From: Anas platyrhynchos
Taxonomy: Eukaryota; Chordata; Aves; Anseriformes; Anatidae
DNA length: 64,000 nucleotides
Reading direction: 5' to 3'
Assembly: GCF_047663525.1 (NCBI RefSeq)
Contig: NC_092591.1
Coordinates: 32,645,001 to 32,709,000, forward strand
The translations under genes were made by a program, and so were the position numbers. The notes under the pieces were generated by a model. It was not told where the DNA came from and did not search any database. It saw only the letters and a list, made by a program, of their open reading frames with translations. This document shows, one piece after another, positions 14,201-24,559 of the stretch (position 1 is the stretch's first letter; each line of letters opens with the position of its first letter).

Positions 14201-16740
14201 CCCTCTCCCCACACACATACTTCAGCTTGTTTGACCTGGGTTTCCCTTCCCCACAGACTACTGCTTCAAGCAATAGACCTGTCAGCAGCACTTCAGGAAC
14301 TCGAGGACGACAACTGCCAACATCCCCTGCTAGCTGCTGCCTTTCTGGGCCCCAAGGGGGCTGTAAAAGATCAGGGATGTGAGCAGCCACCCCCAGCAGT
14401 GCCACACTTGGAGCTTGGTGCGGTTCCCTGCCCTCGTCTCCTCATTTCGGCAGAGAATTGAGGCTCTCCTGAAAGGTGCTGGCCTCCAGTGAGACACCCT
14501 GAGTGCATCGGGCCTTCCATTCTAGGCAGGGCTCATGTGTCAGGGACTAAAATACTCTGTACATACATCAGCCCACAGGTCACAACTTAATTGGAGCTAG
14601 TCACAGTTTAACCCCAGCCATCCCAAAGGCTTGGCTGAGCTCACCCAGAAGCAAAGAAAACAGGCCAATACGCCACAGCATGGGGCTGACCAGGGCAGGA
14701 AGGTGGAGGCAGGCCCCCAGGCCTCATGCTGCCAAGCTCTTCCCCTGGCCCAGCACACTGCAAGGCCTGCACTAGGCACGGTTTGAGCAAGGTTTCTGTA
14801 GGATGAGCTGCCTTAGACCCACTGCAACTCCCTGCCTGGGGTCAGCCTGCCCACACACGGTGCAGTCTTTGCAGACCTGAGCCAAGAGCGAGATGCTGGC
14901 AGCCAGGCAAGCTGGACTTCAGCACGGCACCTGCTGCTGGGCTGGCAGAGCGTGTGCTGTTCTGGTGTGCTTCTTTTCCTGCTGTTACTGCTGAGCCCGC
15001 ATCCCTCATCAGAGCAGAGAGACCATTTGGCCTCACTTACAGCCAGGGGGCTTCCAGTAAGCACCAGCCTTTGTCACCCTGACCAGTAAGTGCTAGGAAA
15101 GGAGTGGCTCAGGGATCTTTCCAGGTACAGGCAGGAGAGAAACCAGCCCCTTCACCCAGCCTTTCACCTCCTACCCCTGCAATGGGCACCATGAGCCAAG
15201 GCAGTTGAAGTCTTGCCCAAGTTCATGGGCTCCCAGCAGCTTTGAGAAGCTGCCCCTCCTACAGTGCTCCCTTGCAGCTTATTTACCATAAAAAGGCACC
15301 GTGATGCTTCCCAAACTGTCCTCCAAACTTGCTCACTGCAGGAGGGACACCAGCAGAAAGGCGGACAGGCCAGCCAGCGGATGGGAGGGAGCCACGGGAC
15401 AGGGAGGGAAGAGGAGGAAAGAGGAATCGTCTGCCAAAAAGCTTCTCATTAGGGGAAAGAGCTGCACTATCTAGCGATGCTGTTCGGAGTAGCCCAAGGA
15501 CTTTGTGCATCAGGCTTCACCTCTGGCTGTGGACAAGGTGTCTCTGGCAGCCTCCTCAGCAGCCGGCTCTCAGATTGCTGTCTGGCAGGGCCAGCACTTC
15601 TCCTTGAAGGGCAGCAGCTCCGGCAGGCGGCACTGGATATGCCCCTAGAGTCATCGGCAGTGCGTATGCCTACTGTGAACAGGCTGCTCTGCCGGTCCCC
15701 ATCACGGGCTTCAGGTGCTGTCCCACCCCACTTTGACACACACACTAGCAGCTCCGCCACCATGAGTGTCAGAGCAGCTCACAGGTAGTAACATGACATG
15801 CGAATGGAAAGCTGGGTCTAACCCACGCAATTCTGACTACAAAGTTTTCTTTAGCACCAGACTGTTTGCCAGCAGTGCCTCGTGCCCTTCACGAACTCAG
15901 CCTGCCAGAAAACAAACCCTCTGGGGAAGGGGGGGGGAAAAAAGATCAGAAAGGATAAAGCGCCTGCCTGTGCAGCCGTAACCCTCGCGGTGGAAGCCGC
16001 AGGCAGACAGTGCGCCCATTGTGCGGAGGTAAGCGGCCAGGAGGAAGGAGGGGAAGCTTGGCGGAGCTCTGTTTGCACTCGGGAGGCTGCAGAACACCCT
16101 CCTTGCCCGCCCTGCGCTCCCTCAAAGGCGCCGTGCTCCAGCAGGGAGCCGTGCAGCTGCTGACCTTTGGACCATGAGGTTTGCCGTGGGGTGGCTCGGG
16201 GGCACTGACCACAGGCGTGCCATGGGCCAGGCGGGCTCGGCACAGGGTGTCCGGCCACGGCTGAGCCCAGCAGCACGGCTCGGGGAGGGTCTGAAGGACC
16301 GAGCAAAGGCGTGGGCCCTTCTTCTGCAACAGGCTGCAGCCAGGTGCATCCCACACCTACAAAGCGAGGGTTGGCGCTTAGGCACAGCAAAGGCGCAGCA
16401 CGCACAGGGCTGTGCGAGTCCCTCACACCCATAGCGTGCAGGAAGGAGCAGGGTGGCTCTGACCGCCTCCCTTCCTCCAGCCCCAGCAGCCCAGAGCAAG
16501 GACAGGGGCTAGAAGGGGAACAGGAGGCTGGCAGGCTCCCACCCCAACACCCCATTAATGTCTCCACCTGCTGCCCGCTGTAGGGACCCCACCTGCCGGC
16601 ACCCACCTGGGACACCTCCCCACGTCCCCCCCACCCCACGCTCCCTCCGTAACACCACCACCAGATACAACCACCCCCCAACCCCACCACCCCCTCCACA
16701 GCCCCGCACCTGCTGGGCCACCCCCGGGACCGGGGCCACC
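2296..16740. other. 14.4 kb spacer between divergent LARGE2 and PEX16; no protein-coding gene recognised
   Basis: The stretch separates two genes read away from each other. All open frames here are short or composition-driven, and none carries a protein family I recognise. It should contain the LARGE2 promoter and any untranslated first exons, because the first LARGE2 coding exon starts directly with the signal anchor and no core promoter stands out just upstream of 2295. GC content falls from about 2.3-6 kb to 6.5-12.5 kb and rises again near PEX16. One MIR-like remnant is visible near 11.9-12.0 kb. I see no RNA gene and no intact transposon. Confidence 0.6.
11936..12003 (+). repeat. MIR-like SINE remnant
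   Basis: The stretch starting at 11939 (attatccccagtttacc), followed by a purine-rich run with cagaaacactaagaagggaag and ending in acaagtaac, resembles the 3' half of the ancient MIR SINE. In my memory of the consensus this is attatccccattttacagatgaggaaactgaggc...gttaagtaact. The match is diverged, the ends are approximate, and chance similarity cannot be excluded. Confidence 0.35.
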
Positions 16741-16851
16741 ACCGCCGCCGCCTCCGTGCCTTTAAACCCCCGCCCCGGCACCCATGGGGCGGCCGGCGCT
16801 GGGCGGGCCGTGCATGCGCGGCGGCTGCGGGAGGCGGCGCGGAGCCGTGCC
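16741..16851 (+). promoter_or_regulatory. PEX16: PEX16 promoter region in a CpG island
   Basis: The 110 bases before the PEX16 ATG are CpG-rich. They contain a TTTAAA at 16761-16766 that could act as a weak TATA-like element, GC boxes at about 16769-16778 and 16799-16806, and a near-perfect NRF1-type site (CGTGCATGCGCG, 16809-16820, one mismatch to YGCGCAYGCGCR). The ATG context is gccgtgccATGg, a good Kozak match. The start of transcription itself cannot be read from sequence. An NRF1-like plus GC-box promoter is typical of a housekeeping gene. Confidence 0.5.
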
Positions 16852-19800
16852 ATGGCGGCCCCACTGCCGGCCCCGGCCCTGTCCCCGTCCCCATCCCCGT
16901 CCCCATCCCCGTCCCCATCGTCGCCCCGCGGCCCGGCCTGGCGGCTGCGGCAGCTGTGCCAGCGCTACCAGGACTACGTGAGGCGGCACCCGGCCGCCAC
17001 CGCCCAGCTGGAGGGCACCGTGCGCGGCCTCTCCTACCTGCTGCCAGGTGCGGATGGGACCCTCCCCCCCCCGGTGTCACCCCCCTGGTGTCACCCCCTC
17101 GCTGTCACCCCGCTGTCACCCTCTCTTCTCCCCCCGCAGGTCGCTTCGCGGATGCCCACGAGCTGTCGGAGCTCGGTAGGTATGAGGCTGGCCGGGTGCC
17201 CCCCCCCCTTGGCCATCCCTGGGTTGGAGGCTGGGGGGCTCCTCCTCGCCCCCCTCTCCTTCGCCCTGCGCCCCGTGACCCCGCTGTGCCCGCTCCCTCG
17301 CAGTGTACTCGGCCTCCAACCTGCTGGTGCTGCTGAACGACTGGATCCTGCGGAAGGAGCTGCAGCGCAGCCTGCCCGTGGTAAGGCCGGAGAGCGTGGC
17401 AGGAGCAATCGGGGCGTGGGTTTCTCTCCCGAGCAGGTGCTGTGCTCTCGGGGGGTGCCCACAGAAACCCCCAGGGCCCTGCCACGGACTGCTGTAGCTG
17501 CCAGGTGCACAGAGGCCAGAGGTAACTGCTGAATGCTCGGTAGCAGCAGCCCTGCACCGTAGCTGCTGGCCTGGAGGAGAGCGCTCCCAGAGCACAGAAA
17601 TCAGGCCCTGACTTGCTCCGGGAGCCCCACCGCTCGTTTTGAGGAGCACAGTCACTGAATAACCACTCCTGCTCTGATTCGGCTCCCCGGAGTCTTCCCT
17701 CGCGCGTGGTGTTGAGCAAAGCAAAGATAAAAGCACCTGGCTGCCATGTCTCTTTTGCAAGAGCCCCAGGTTGGCGTTCAGCACTCCTAAGACCCTGTGG
17801 GGGAAGGAGGAGGAGGGCTTTGCTTTTCCCAGACAGGCCTCGATGTCGCAAGCCTGCCTGCTGAGTGGGTTTGGATGTGGGTGGCTCAGTGCCAGCCCGC
17901 GCGGGCAGCTCTCTGGCTGGGACATCGGGTATGTAATGACCAAAAGTGCAGAAGACTCACTTCTCTGGGTGTTAAAGCCCAAATGTGGGGCAAAGTGGAT
18001 TTCAGCATTATTCTCCTTATTGATGCTTTTCAAGTAATACATGCCCTGCGCTCCAGGTGTGCCATGTCCTCAACTCTGACCAGGGAGGGGGCTCATCATG
18101 TGCCCCAGAACAAGGAGGAGGAAGGGGTTTTACCTTTGGAGTTCGGGTGCTGTGCCACAATCCAGGATACTTGTTAAGCTCTTTTAGTTGGTGCAGATAG
18201 CGGCCTCACATACAGCTGTGAAATTCTCCTTGTTTCTGAGGTAGCAGCTCCACTGAATATTGTGATGTGTTCTGCTCCTCCTTGAGGTAGAGAAAAGGGC
18301 TTCCCTGTAGCCTCTGGCTGTAGGGGAGGCACCACTTCTTGTTTCTGAGGCCGTGACTTCGAAGGCCATCACTTTCTTAGCTCTGAGAGTCCCCCCGGAC
18401 TGGGCTGTGTGTGTGTGCGCCACTTTTAACTCACAAGCAGAACCTGCATCCTGTCCCCCTTCCTTCCCTTCCTTCTGTGTTTTGCAGTCACTGCCCCAGC
18501 AGAAGCTGCGGACCTGGCTGAGCGTGCTAGAATGTGTGGAGGTCTTTGCAGAGATGGGGACAGCCAGGATGTGGGGGGAGATGGGCCGATGGACCATCAT
18601 CGTCCTCATCCAGCTGGCTAAGTAAGTGCTGCAGGCGGAGGGGAAGGGGCTGCGTGTGCTCGGAAAGGGGATCTGGAGGGGGCTTGGGGGCTTGGCATTA
18701 CCCCACAATAAAGGCCAAGCAGGACTGAGCTGCTGATCCTTGAGGCTGGGGGAGTTTGGAGCCCTGCAGTGTGTTGGATGCTGTGCTGGAAGGGAGCACT
18801 TACCCTCTGGACAGTTCCCTGAGCAGAACTGAATGTTCCCCTCTTCTGGGGACACCAGCTTTTGAGCGCAGAAAGAGCACAGCTCCCTAGCTTGGTATTG
18901 AAGTTTTCTGCGTGTCTGCCCACAGAGCCATCCTTCGCCTCCTGCTCCTGCTGTGGTACAAAGCTGGCATCCAGACGTCTCCTCCCATAGTGCCGCTGAA
19001 CAGGGAGCAGCAGCAGCCTTTCCATCCCGAAGGTGAGCCCTCCATGCTGTCACCAGCCTGGCATCTGCTGTGCCACATCTTGTCCTGCTAGGAGCTTCTA
19101 GGGAGCTGTTCAGAGTTCAACACTCAAAGCTGTGTCATGGTGTGCTTTCCTTTCCACCCTCTCCAGAGTGCGGGTTAGTTTAGAGACAGTGTAACCCTAC
19201 AGTCTGGAAGGAGGGGGCGGAAGGGTCAAAGCCTGGAACCACTGGCTGAATTGTGGATCAAGCTGTCCCCTGGTCTGATGGTGAGGAAAGAGATGCTAGG
19301 CCTGGACAATGTCAGGCAGGTTAACTTTTCACCCTGTGAGAACTCTGTGTAGTGTTAGTCCTTCAGTCTGGTCTGCCTGCTGCAATGTAGGGAAGGTGCT
19401 GCCAGCTCTGGGTTCAGATGTGTTCCTTTGGAGCCTCACCCTCTGGCATTTTTCTCCCACAGACATGGAAGGCAACTCCTCAGGGAAGGATCAGACCTAT
19501 GTTGGCAAGCGTTCTAGCCGTGTTGTGCGGTCTCTCCAGAACAGTAAGTAGCTGAGCCTGTTTTCCATCCTCGTCAGAGCTGTTTCTGCCCTGTGCCCTT
19601 TATGTGTGACCTGGGTGTGGGCAGCGAAGAGCAAAACCTGATCAACTTGTATGGGGGTATATCCTGCCAGGGATATCAAAGCAATGGAAATTCAGGCACG
19701 TGGTGCAAGACCAGCACTTAGAGTTGTCTCGTCCTAAGTGACCTGTGTGGTGGAGACAACCCTACAGCATGGTAATGATTTGAGGAGCACAAATCTTAGG

Positions 19801-22426
19801 AATATCTCTCCCTGCTGTGTCCCCTGTGGATGCAAGCTCAGAGGATTCCAGTCAGCTGCAGCAGCTGGAGAGGGGCAGCCCCAGCTTTGCTGTTTGTGCA
19901 TCTCTTCAAGCTCTCCCACGCCATACCTGATCTCGTTTCAGCTCCGTCCCTGGAGTCCAGGCACTGGGGGTCCCCCCAGCAGAGGGAGGAGACGCAGAAC
20001 CGAAGAGCAGAGGAGATGAACCAGCCTCCCACCCCCCTGGGTCTCCAAGAAACCATTGCAGAATCGATCTACGTTACCCGTCCTCTGCTTCACTGTATCC
20101 TGCCCTGGCTGCATGAGGGCACACTGTGCCTTGGGTGCCAGCAGAGGGTGCTAGGGGCTCGTCCAACGAGCCCTGGGGTAGGGTGGTACCACACCACGCT
20201 CCTGGTTTCCTGCTGCTGCCCTGCTTGTGCAGGGCTCCTGGGACTCCTCCCTCCTCTTACGTATTGATACCCAGTGTCACCTGCTTGAGCTGTGAGTGCA
20301 AGTCTTCCAACACCTTCCCTGGGGCCCTCCAGCACTGCCTTGGAGTGTGTTCTCCTGGGCTCTGCAGAGCTTTCCTGGTACCCAAGTAATTCACTTGCCC
20401 GCGTGCCTCTTGTTAGGCATCTTTGGTTCTTTCTATTCCTTGACTTTGCGTTCCTAGTATTGAGTTTAGGAGTGTGGGGCCAGAGATCATGGAAACCCTG
20501 GCTCCTCTCAGCAGTCCTGGACATCTCAAGGTCAGTCTAAGAAAGTAACTTTACAGATGGTTGAGGTTGGTGGAGGCTGAGCATCATGCTCCCCCTGCTC
20601 CTCAATCCAGGGCAGATTGGGCCCTACTGACATACGCACAGGGGCCAGACCTGGTTTTTAACTGGGAGATTTACACATTTAGGTATTTTCTACACCACTT
20701 ATAGTACTCCCTGTTCTGTACTGCCCATCAGAAAGCTGGTGCAGACTGCTCAGCATGGAGCTGCGAGCAGAGGGCGTTTAGAAACCCACTTTTTTTTTTT
20801 TTTTTTTCCCTGTTGGCTGCTGTTGCCTTGAGTTAGCTCTGTTCCCTTCTCCTTCCAGTCTGAGCTTGCTGAGTGATCTGAAAGACCTGAACAGGCGAGA
20901 GCGAGCGGAGCTGAGGCGACGAACCATCCTGCTGCTCTACTACCTGTTGAGATCTCCTTTCTATGACCGATACTCAGAGTAAGGGGCCCCTGCTGGGCTT
21001 TTGCTGAGAATTCCCCTTTTAACAGAAATAGCATCAGGGGACTGGGTGAGCAGATCTGAAGAGGTCTGGGTGCCTGTGACCAGGTTAATACAAGCCCTTG
21101 CCTAACAGCTGCCGTTGCTGTTAGTGCTCGCAGCAGCTGGGGCAGATGTCCCACTGGACTTGCTCATTCTCTCTCCCTTCCTAGGGGCAGGATCCTCTTC
21201 CTCCTGCGCTTGTTGGCTGATTACGTGCCTGGAGTTGGCTTTATCACACGTAAGTGGGCCCCATTGCTGTATCCCTGCTTCTGGGGGGTGGAGAAAAATC
21301 ACAGGAGCTGTGCAGAATGTTCGTCAAGGAATTTACCACCTGAGGAAGGAATTGAGAAGTCCCTGGGATGGTTAGCAGCAGTGCACCCTTGTTGGTACTG
21401 GTGTTGTTATAAACTGGAACAGAAGAAGATCACAGAAGCACAGAATTAATCATTTCTTGGCTATCAGGGACCTGTGCTTGACCACAGTGGTTCTGCACCC
21501 TAGCAGGCTGCAGAGCTTTGTCTCTGCCACCTAGGCCTGTTCCCCTGGGCTGCCTTTCCGTGGCTGCACCAGTGCACCACAGCCCTGTTTTGCAGCCAGT
21601 GCTTCTGCACTTTTCTTTGATCCCTGGTCTGCAATACAGATGCGAGGGGTAAACAGTTGCCTAGAGGTATTGACCCAGCCAGGGATGGATTGCAAACCAA
21701 AGGGCTGAACTAGGTTTGCCTTCTCCTAGTCCTTCACCTGAGGATCCCTTTATCATGGGCTAAAATTTCCACTTCCCCATCTTCCCTGCTGATACGAAGT
21801 GGTTCATGGCAGTGATAAGGCATTAGATGAGCCTGGCATTGTGGCTCTGTCCTTTCTCTGAGGAAGTCACAAAGCTGGCTAGCTCAGGAGCCACTCCTCC
21901 TGCTACTGATTTCAGAGGCTTTGGAGCCTGCATTAATCCTTGTGCCAGCATAAGCATTTTTGCTCTACAGCAGTTCCTTCTGTGTCTGCACCTGCCCATT
22001 ACTGCTGAGTTGTCTCCCTCTTCCCCGTACCATGGCTGTGTCCTCCTGACTCACCGTGCGCAGGTTTTCCCCTTGGGCACTGCAGAAGCCCTTTCCCTCC
22101 AGACCTTGGACACGTCAGCACAGAGGGAGTGATGTTCCACACTGTACCTGTGCTGATCATGTTTCACACACCTCCTGGTCCCGCTCTAATCTCTGGCACT
22201 ACAGCCCAGAGTTGCCTTCCCTCTTGGCAAAAGTACCTATTTTATTCTTGGGTTTCTCTGAGTTGTATAAGGGGAGATTTGGGATTGTTGGGTATCCTAA
22301 TGAGGAGGGGGTAGCTACCTCATACACATACAGCTTCAAATTCTTGCCTTGTGTTCTCTTGTTTCAGGGCCGCTGATGGATTACTTACCTGCCTGGCAGA
22401 AAATCTATTTCTACAACTGGGGCTGA
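16852..22426 (+). CDS. PEX16: PEX16 peroxisomal membrane biogenesis factor, 11 exons, 366 aa
   Basis: Integral peroxisomal membrane protein that acts with PEX3 and PEX19 to bring membrane proteins to peroxisomes; its loss causes Zellweger-type disease in humans. Exons: 16852-17047, 17140-17175, 17304-17380, 18488-18621, 18926-19032, 19463-19543, 19942-20094, 20458-20530, 20859-20978, 21185-21249 and 22368-22426. All have GT-AG borders and compatible phases, giving 1,101 nt. Landmarks in order: [66 protein letters not shown], a hydrophobic stretch ([20 protein letters not shown]), [62 protein letters not shown] and the C terminus [13 protein letters not shown]. It is about 30 residues longer than the human protein (336 aa), nearly all from an N-terminal Ser-Pro-rich extension. 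The human start position has no Met here, so the ATG at 16852 is the natural choice. Confidence 0.97.
16881..16918 (+). repeat. PEX16: Short 12-bp tandem repeat coding a Ser-Pro run in PEX16
   Basis: About three copies of a 12-base unit (tccccgtcccca, itself two near-identical 6-mers) lie in frame within PEX16 exon 1. They encode six Ser-Pro pairs at about residues 12-23. The tract precedes the first conserved PEX16 segment and is expected to be unstable in length between individuals or species. Confidence 0.85.
17381..18487 (+). other. PEX16: PEX16 intron 3
   Basis: This and intron 10 are the longest PEX16 introns. It opens with gtaagg and ends with a pyrimidine tract and ttttgcag. Apart from C/T-rich and GT-rich patches I see no repeat, RNA gene or alternative exon in it. 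Confidence 0.7.
20790..20807 (+). repeat. T(18) homopolymer in PEX16 intron 8
   Basis: An uninterrupted run of 18 T lies about 50 bases before the exon 9 acceptor at 20857-20858. It lengthens the pyrimidine-rich zone and may be length-variable. The regular acceptor tract (ttctccttccag) is intact and independent of it. Confidence 0.9.
21250..22367 (+). other. PEX16: PEX16 intron 10
   Basis: The 1.1 kb intron starts with gtaagt and ends with cttgtttcag before the last coding exon. No other gene, repeat family or alternative exon is recognisable. Confidence 0.7.
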
Positions 22427-22890
22427 TGAGGAAATGATGATTCTTATTTGCTAAGCTCATGGCTGGATGTTTCTAAGGAGGGCAAGCAGGCTGGGGGAAG
22501 GGGTGTTGATAACGATTAATTTTTAGTTAAACCATCAATGAGAAGCTCCTGATCTGCAGGGTGGGGAGGGGGGTGTATGTAATTTTTAAACAGATCTTAC
22601 TGAATGATGGACACTACATGTGCGGAGAGACCCTGGCCACCTCTTTCTGTGGACAGTGCTGTGGCTCCAGTGATGGTGACGGGACGACCTTTTTTAAGCA
22701 CTTGATTTTTTTTTTCCTCCTTTTGTACAGCTGCACTATCATAAAGCCAGGCAGTGTAGTGATTTTTGGAGAGCATTGTCTCCCACCTCACGGCGCTGAG
22801 GTTGACCTGCAGCCTGCTTGTGTTGGCCGTGCCTGGCCATTCTGCGTGGAGCGGGCTTGTCTGTCAAATAAACTGTCTGAACTGAAAGAG
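22427..22890 (+). other. PEX16: PEX16 3' untranslated region
   Basis: The region runs from the TGA at 22424-22426 to a canonical AATAAA at 22867-22872. Cleavage is expected 10-30 bases further on. The 3' UTR is therefore about 460 bases. The exact cleavage site is inferred. Confidence 0.7.
22867..22872 (+). terminator. PEX16: PEX16 polyadenylation signal AATAAA
   Basis: Canonical hexamer at the expected distance from the stop codon and the first AATAAA after it on this strand. Confidence 0.75.
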
Positions 22891-23606
22891 CTGAGCTGAA
22901 GGACCTCCTTTCCCTTTCAAGCTGGGGATTCCCCTGTGTCTTCTGAGTCTGGTTGCCAGCAGGCCTGTCCCTATCAGAAAGAGCAGCTTTCGCAGTTGTC
23001 TACTCAGGGATATGCTTCCTGTTTTGTCTCTTAGAGGCTTTTTGCTCTGGCCTGTATGCTCAGCTATGACTATCTCTAACTCCAGGTGCCTGCTTCAGCC
23101 CCCAGTTTCCTGCCACAGTTTGCGGGATGCTGTGCTAGCACCTAACGTGTGCTAAAAGGGTTTGCAGAATGGCTGCCAGCCAGTGCTCAGGGGGATTGGC
23201 CAAGGGCAAAGAGAACCGGAGAGATTAATTCAGCAAACGCTGCTGTGCAGCACTTAATAAAGGGTCCAGCTGAGGCTTGGGCAGCTACGGCCGTCTTCTG
23301 TATCTGCTCTGGTAGTTCAGGGACACGTGAGCCATCGGTTTGGTCTGTCAGCCAGCCTGTGGCACTGGGCTACCCCCGAGCAGCCCGCCTGCTGCCAGCT
23401 GGCCTCATGGGTGAGGGAAGCCTTCCTCCCTGGGCTATCCTGGGGGCTGGCAGGGTGCAGGGCTCGCAGCCTGGGCTTCTGACAAGGAGGATGCTGAAGA
23501 AGGTAAAGCCTGGAAGGCTGGGGAGGGGGAGAAGGGCTGGGGCCAGCCGGGTGGCTCCTCTGTGACCTCGCTGCGGAACCTGAGAGGGGTGGGTGACGGC
23601 TCAGCC
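22891..23606 (+). other. Spacer between PEX16 and FREY1
   Basis: About 0.7 kb between the PEX16 polyadenylation signal and the FREY1 ATG. It must hold the FREY1 promoter and 5' UTR. No TATA box or CpG island is obvious, in line with a tissue-restricted gene. No other feature is recognised. Confidence 0.55.
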
Positions 23607-24161
23607 ATGCGGTGCTGGCTGCTGCTGCTCACCCAGCTGCTGGCGGCTGCGCTCTCCCTGCCCCTGCGCCAGAGGTAAGGGCACTTCTCCTTCTCCTCTT
23701 CCTCTCCCCCCATCCCGGTACCTGCAGTGGTGCCACAGGGGCTGGCTGCCCCTTCTCCTGTAGCCCCAGTGCTCCTGCAGCACTTGGCTGCCGCTGGTGG
23801 TGCCGACGCAGGTGAGTGCAGGAAGGCTTCGGCTCGCTTCCACCTCGGGGTTTCTTCCACAGCTACTCAGTCCCTGAGGACTTCTCCGCCCTTCTGGAGC
23901 TCCCGCAGCAGCACTTTGGCCTGGTGGATGGTACAGCTCTTCCCCCAGCCCCGTCCCGTGCACTCACCCCTCCAGGGAAGGCATGGACAGCCCCCCCAGC
24001 CCTCACCCCGCTGTCTACCCCCAGATTATGGCATTAAACCAAAGCAGCCTCGCTTCAGGACCCGCTCAGCCCGGGAGCGGCCTGCAGGACTGCGCAGAGC
24101 TGGCAAAACCAAGCGTGATGAGCTTGATTTGTTGGAGTACTACGACGATGCCCACCTGTGA
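23607..24161 (+). CDS. FREY1: FREY1 (C11orf94), small ER membrane protein of the germ line, 3 exons, 90 aa
   Basis: In mouse, Frey1 is reported as a testis ER protein that supports IZUMO1 complex assembly for sperm-egg fusion; that role is family knowledge. Exons 23607-23674, 23863-23930 and 24025-24161 have GT-AG borders and matching phases (273 nt). The protein starts with a hydrophobic signal or anchor (MRCWLLLLTQLLAAALSLPL). A middle part SYSVPEDFSALLELPQQHFG follows, then a basic stretch rich in Arg and Lys, and the acidic, tyrosine-containing end KRDELDLLEYYDDAHL. The identification rests on that C terminus, the tiny three-exon structure, and its place between PEX16 and MAPK8IP1 in the same relative orientation as human C11orf94. 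The ATG at 23607 is the only one giving the hydrophobic N terminus. Confidence 0.9.
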
Positions 24162-24254
24162 GCCTGCCCTCTGCTCTGCCCCACGCTGCCGCAGGACAGC
24201 GGGGCACACAGGTAGGTGTGGGGGGCAGGAACGGGGGGCTCCAGCCATACCCTC

Positions 24255-24410
24255 AGGGTATGTGAGGCTAGAGGAGCTGGGGCTGCTCAGCCTGAAGCAG
24301 AGAAGGCCAAGATGGGATATTTTTGCTGTCCTCAACTACATAATGGCAACTACAGAGGTAACAGAGCCAGATTCCTCCTGGTACTGTAAATGGAAGGGCA
24401 TGAGGTAAGT
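24255..24410 (+). mobile_element. CR1-type LINE fragment (3' end of ORF2)
   Basis: A short stretch reads LEELGLLSLKQRRPRWDIF on the plus strand, closely resembling the end of the CR1 reverse transcriptase frame (RLRELGLFSLEKRRLRGDLI as I remember it). It includes the diagnostic DNA phrase gagctggggctgctcagcctg. Only about 150 bases are recognisable and the element is inactive. It lies just after FREY1, within the inferred 3' untranslated regions. Confidence 0.75.
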
Positions 24411-24559
24411 TACGCCACGATCTCTGGCTTTCAAGGTCTGCAGCTGGGTTTCTCAGAGGAAACCTGAGGTACTCCAGCACCTCCTGCACCCCCAAGGGCT
24501 GGGGAAATCCAGGGCCCAAACCTACGGCTGTGGGACACAAAGAGCACCGCAGCACTGCT

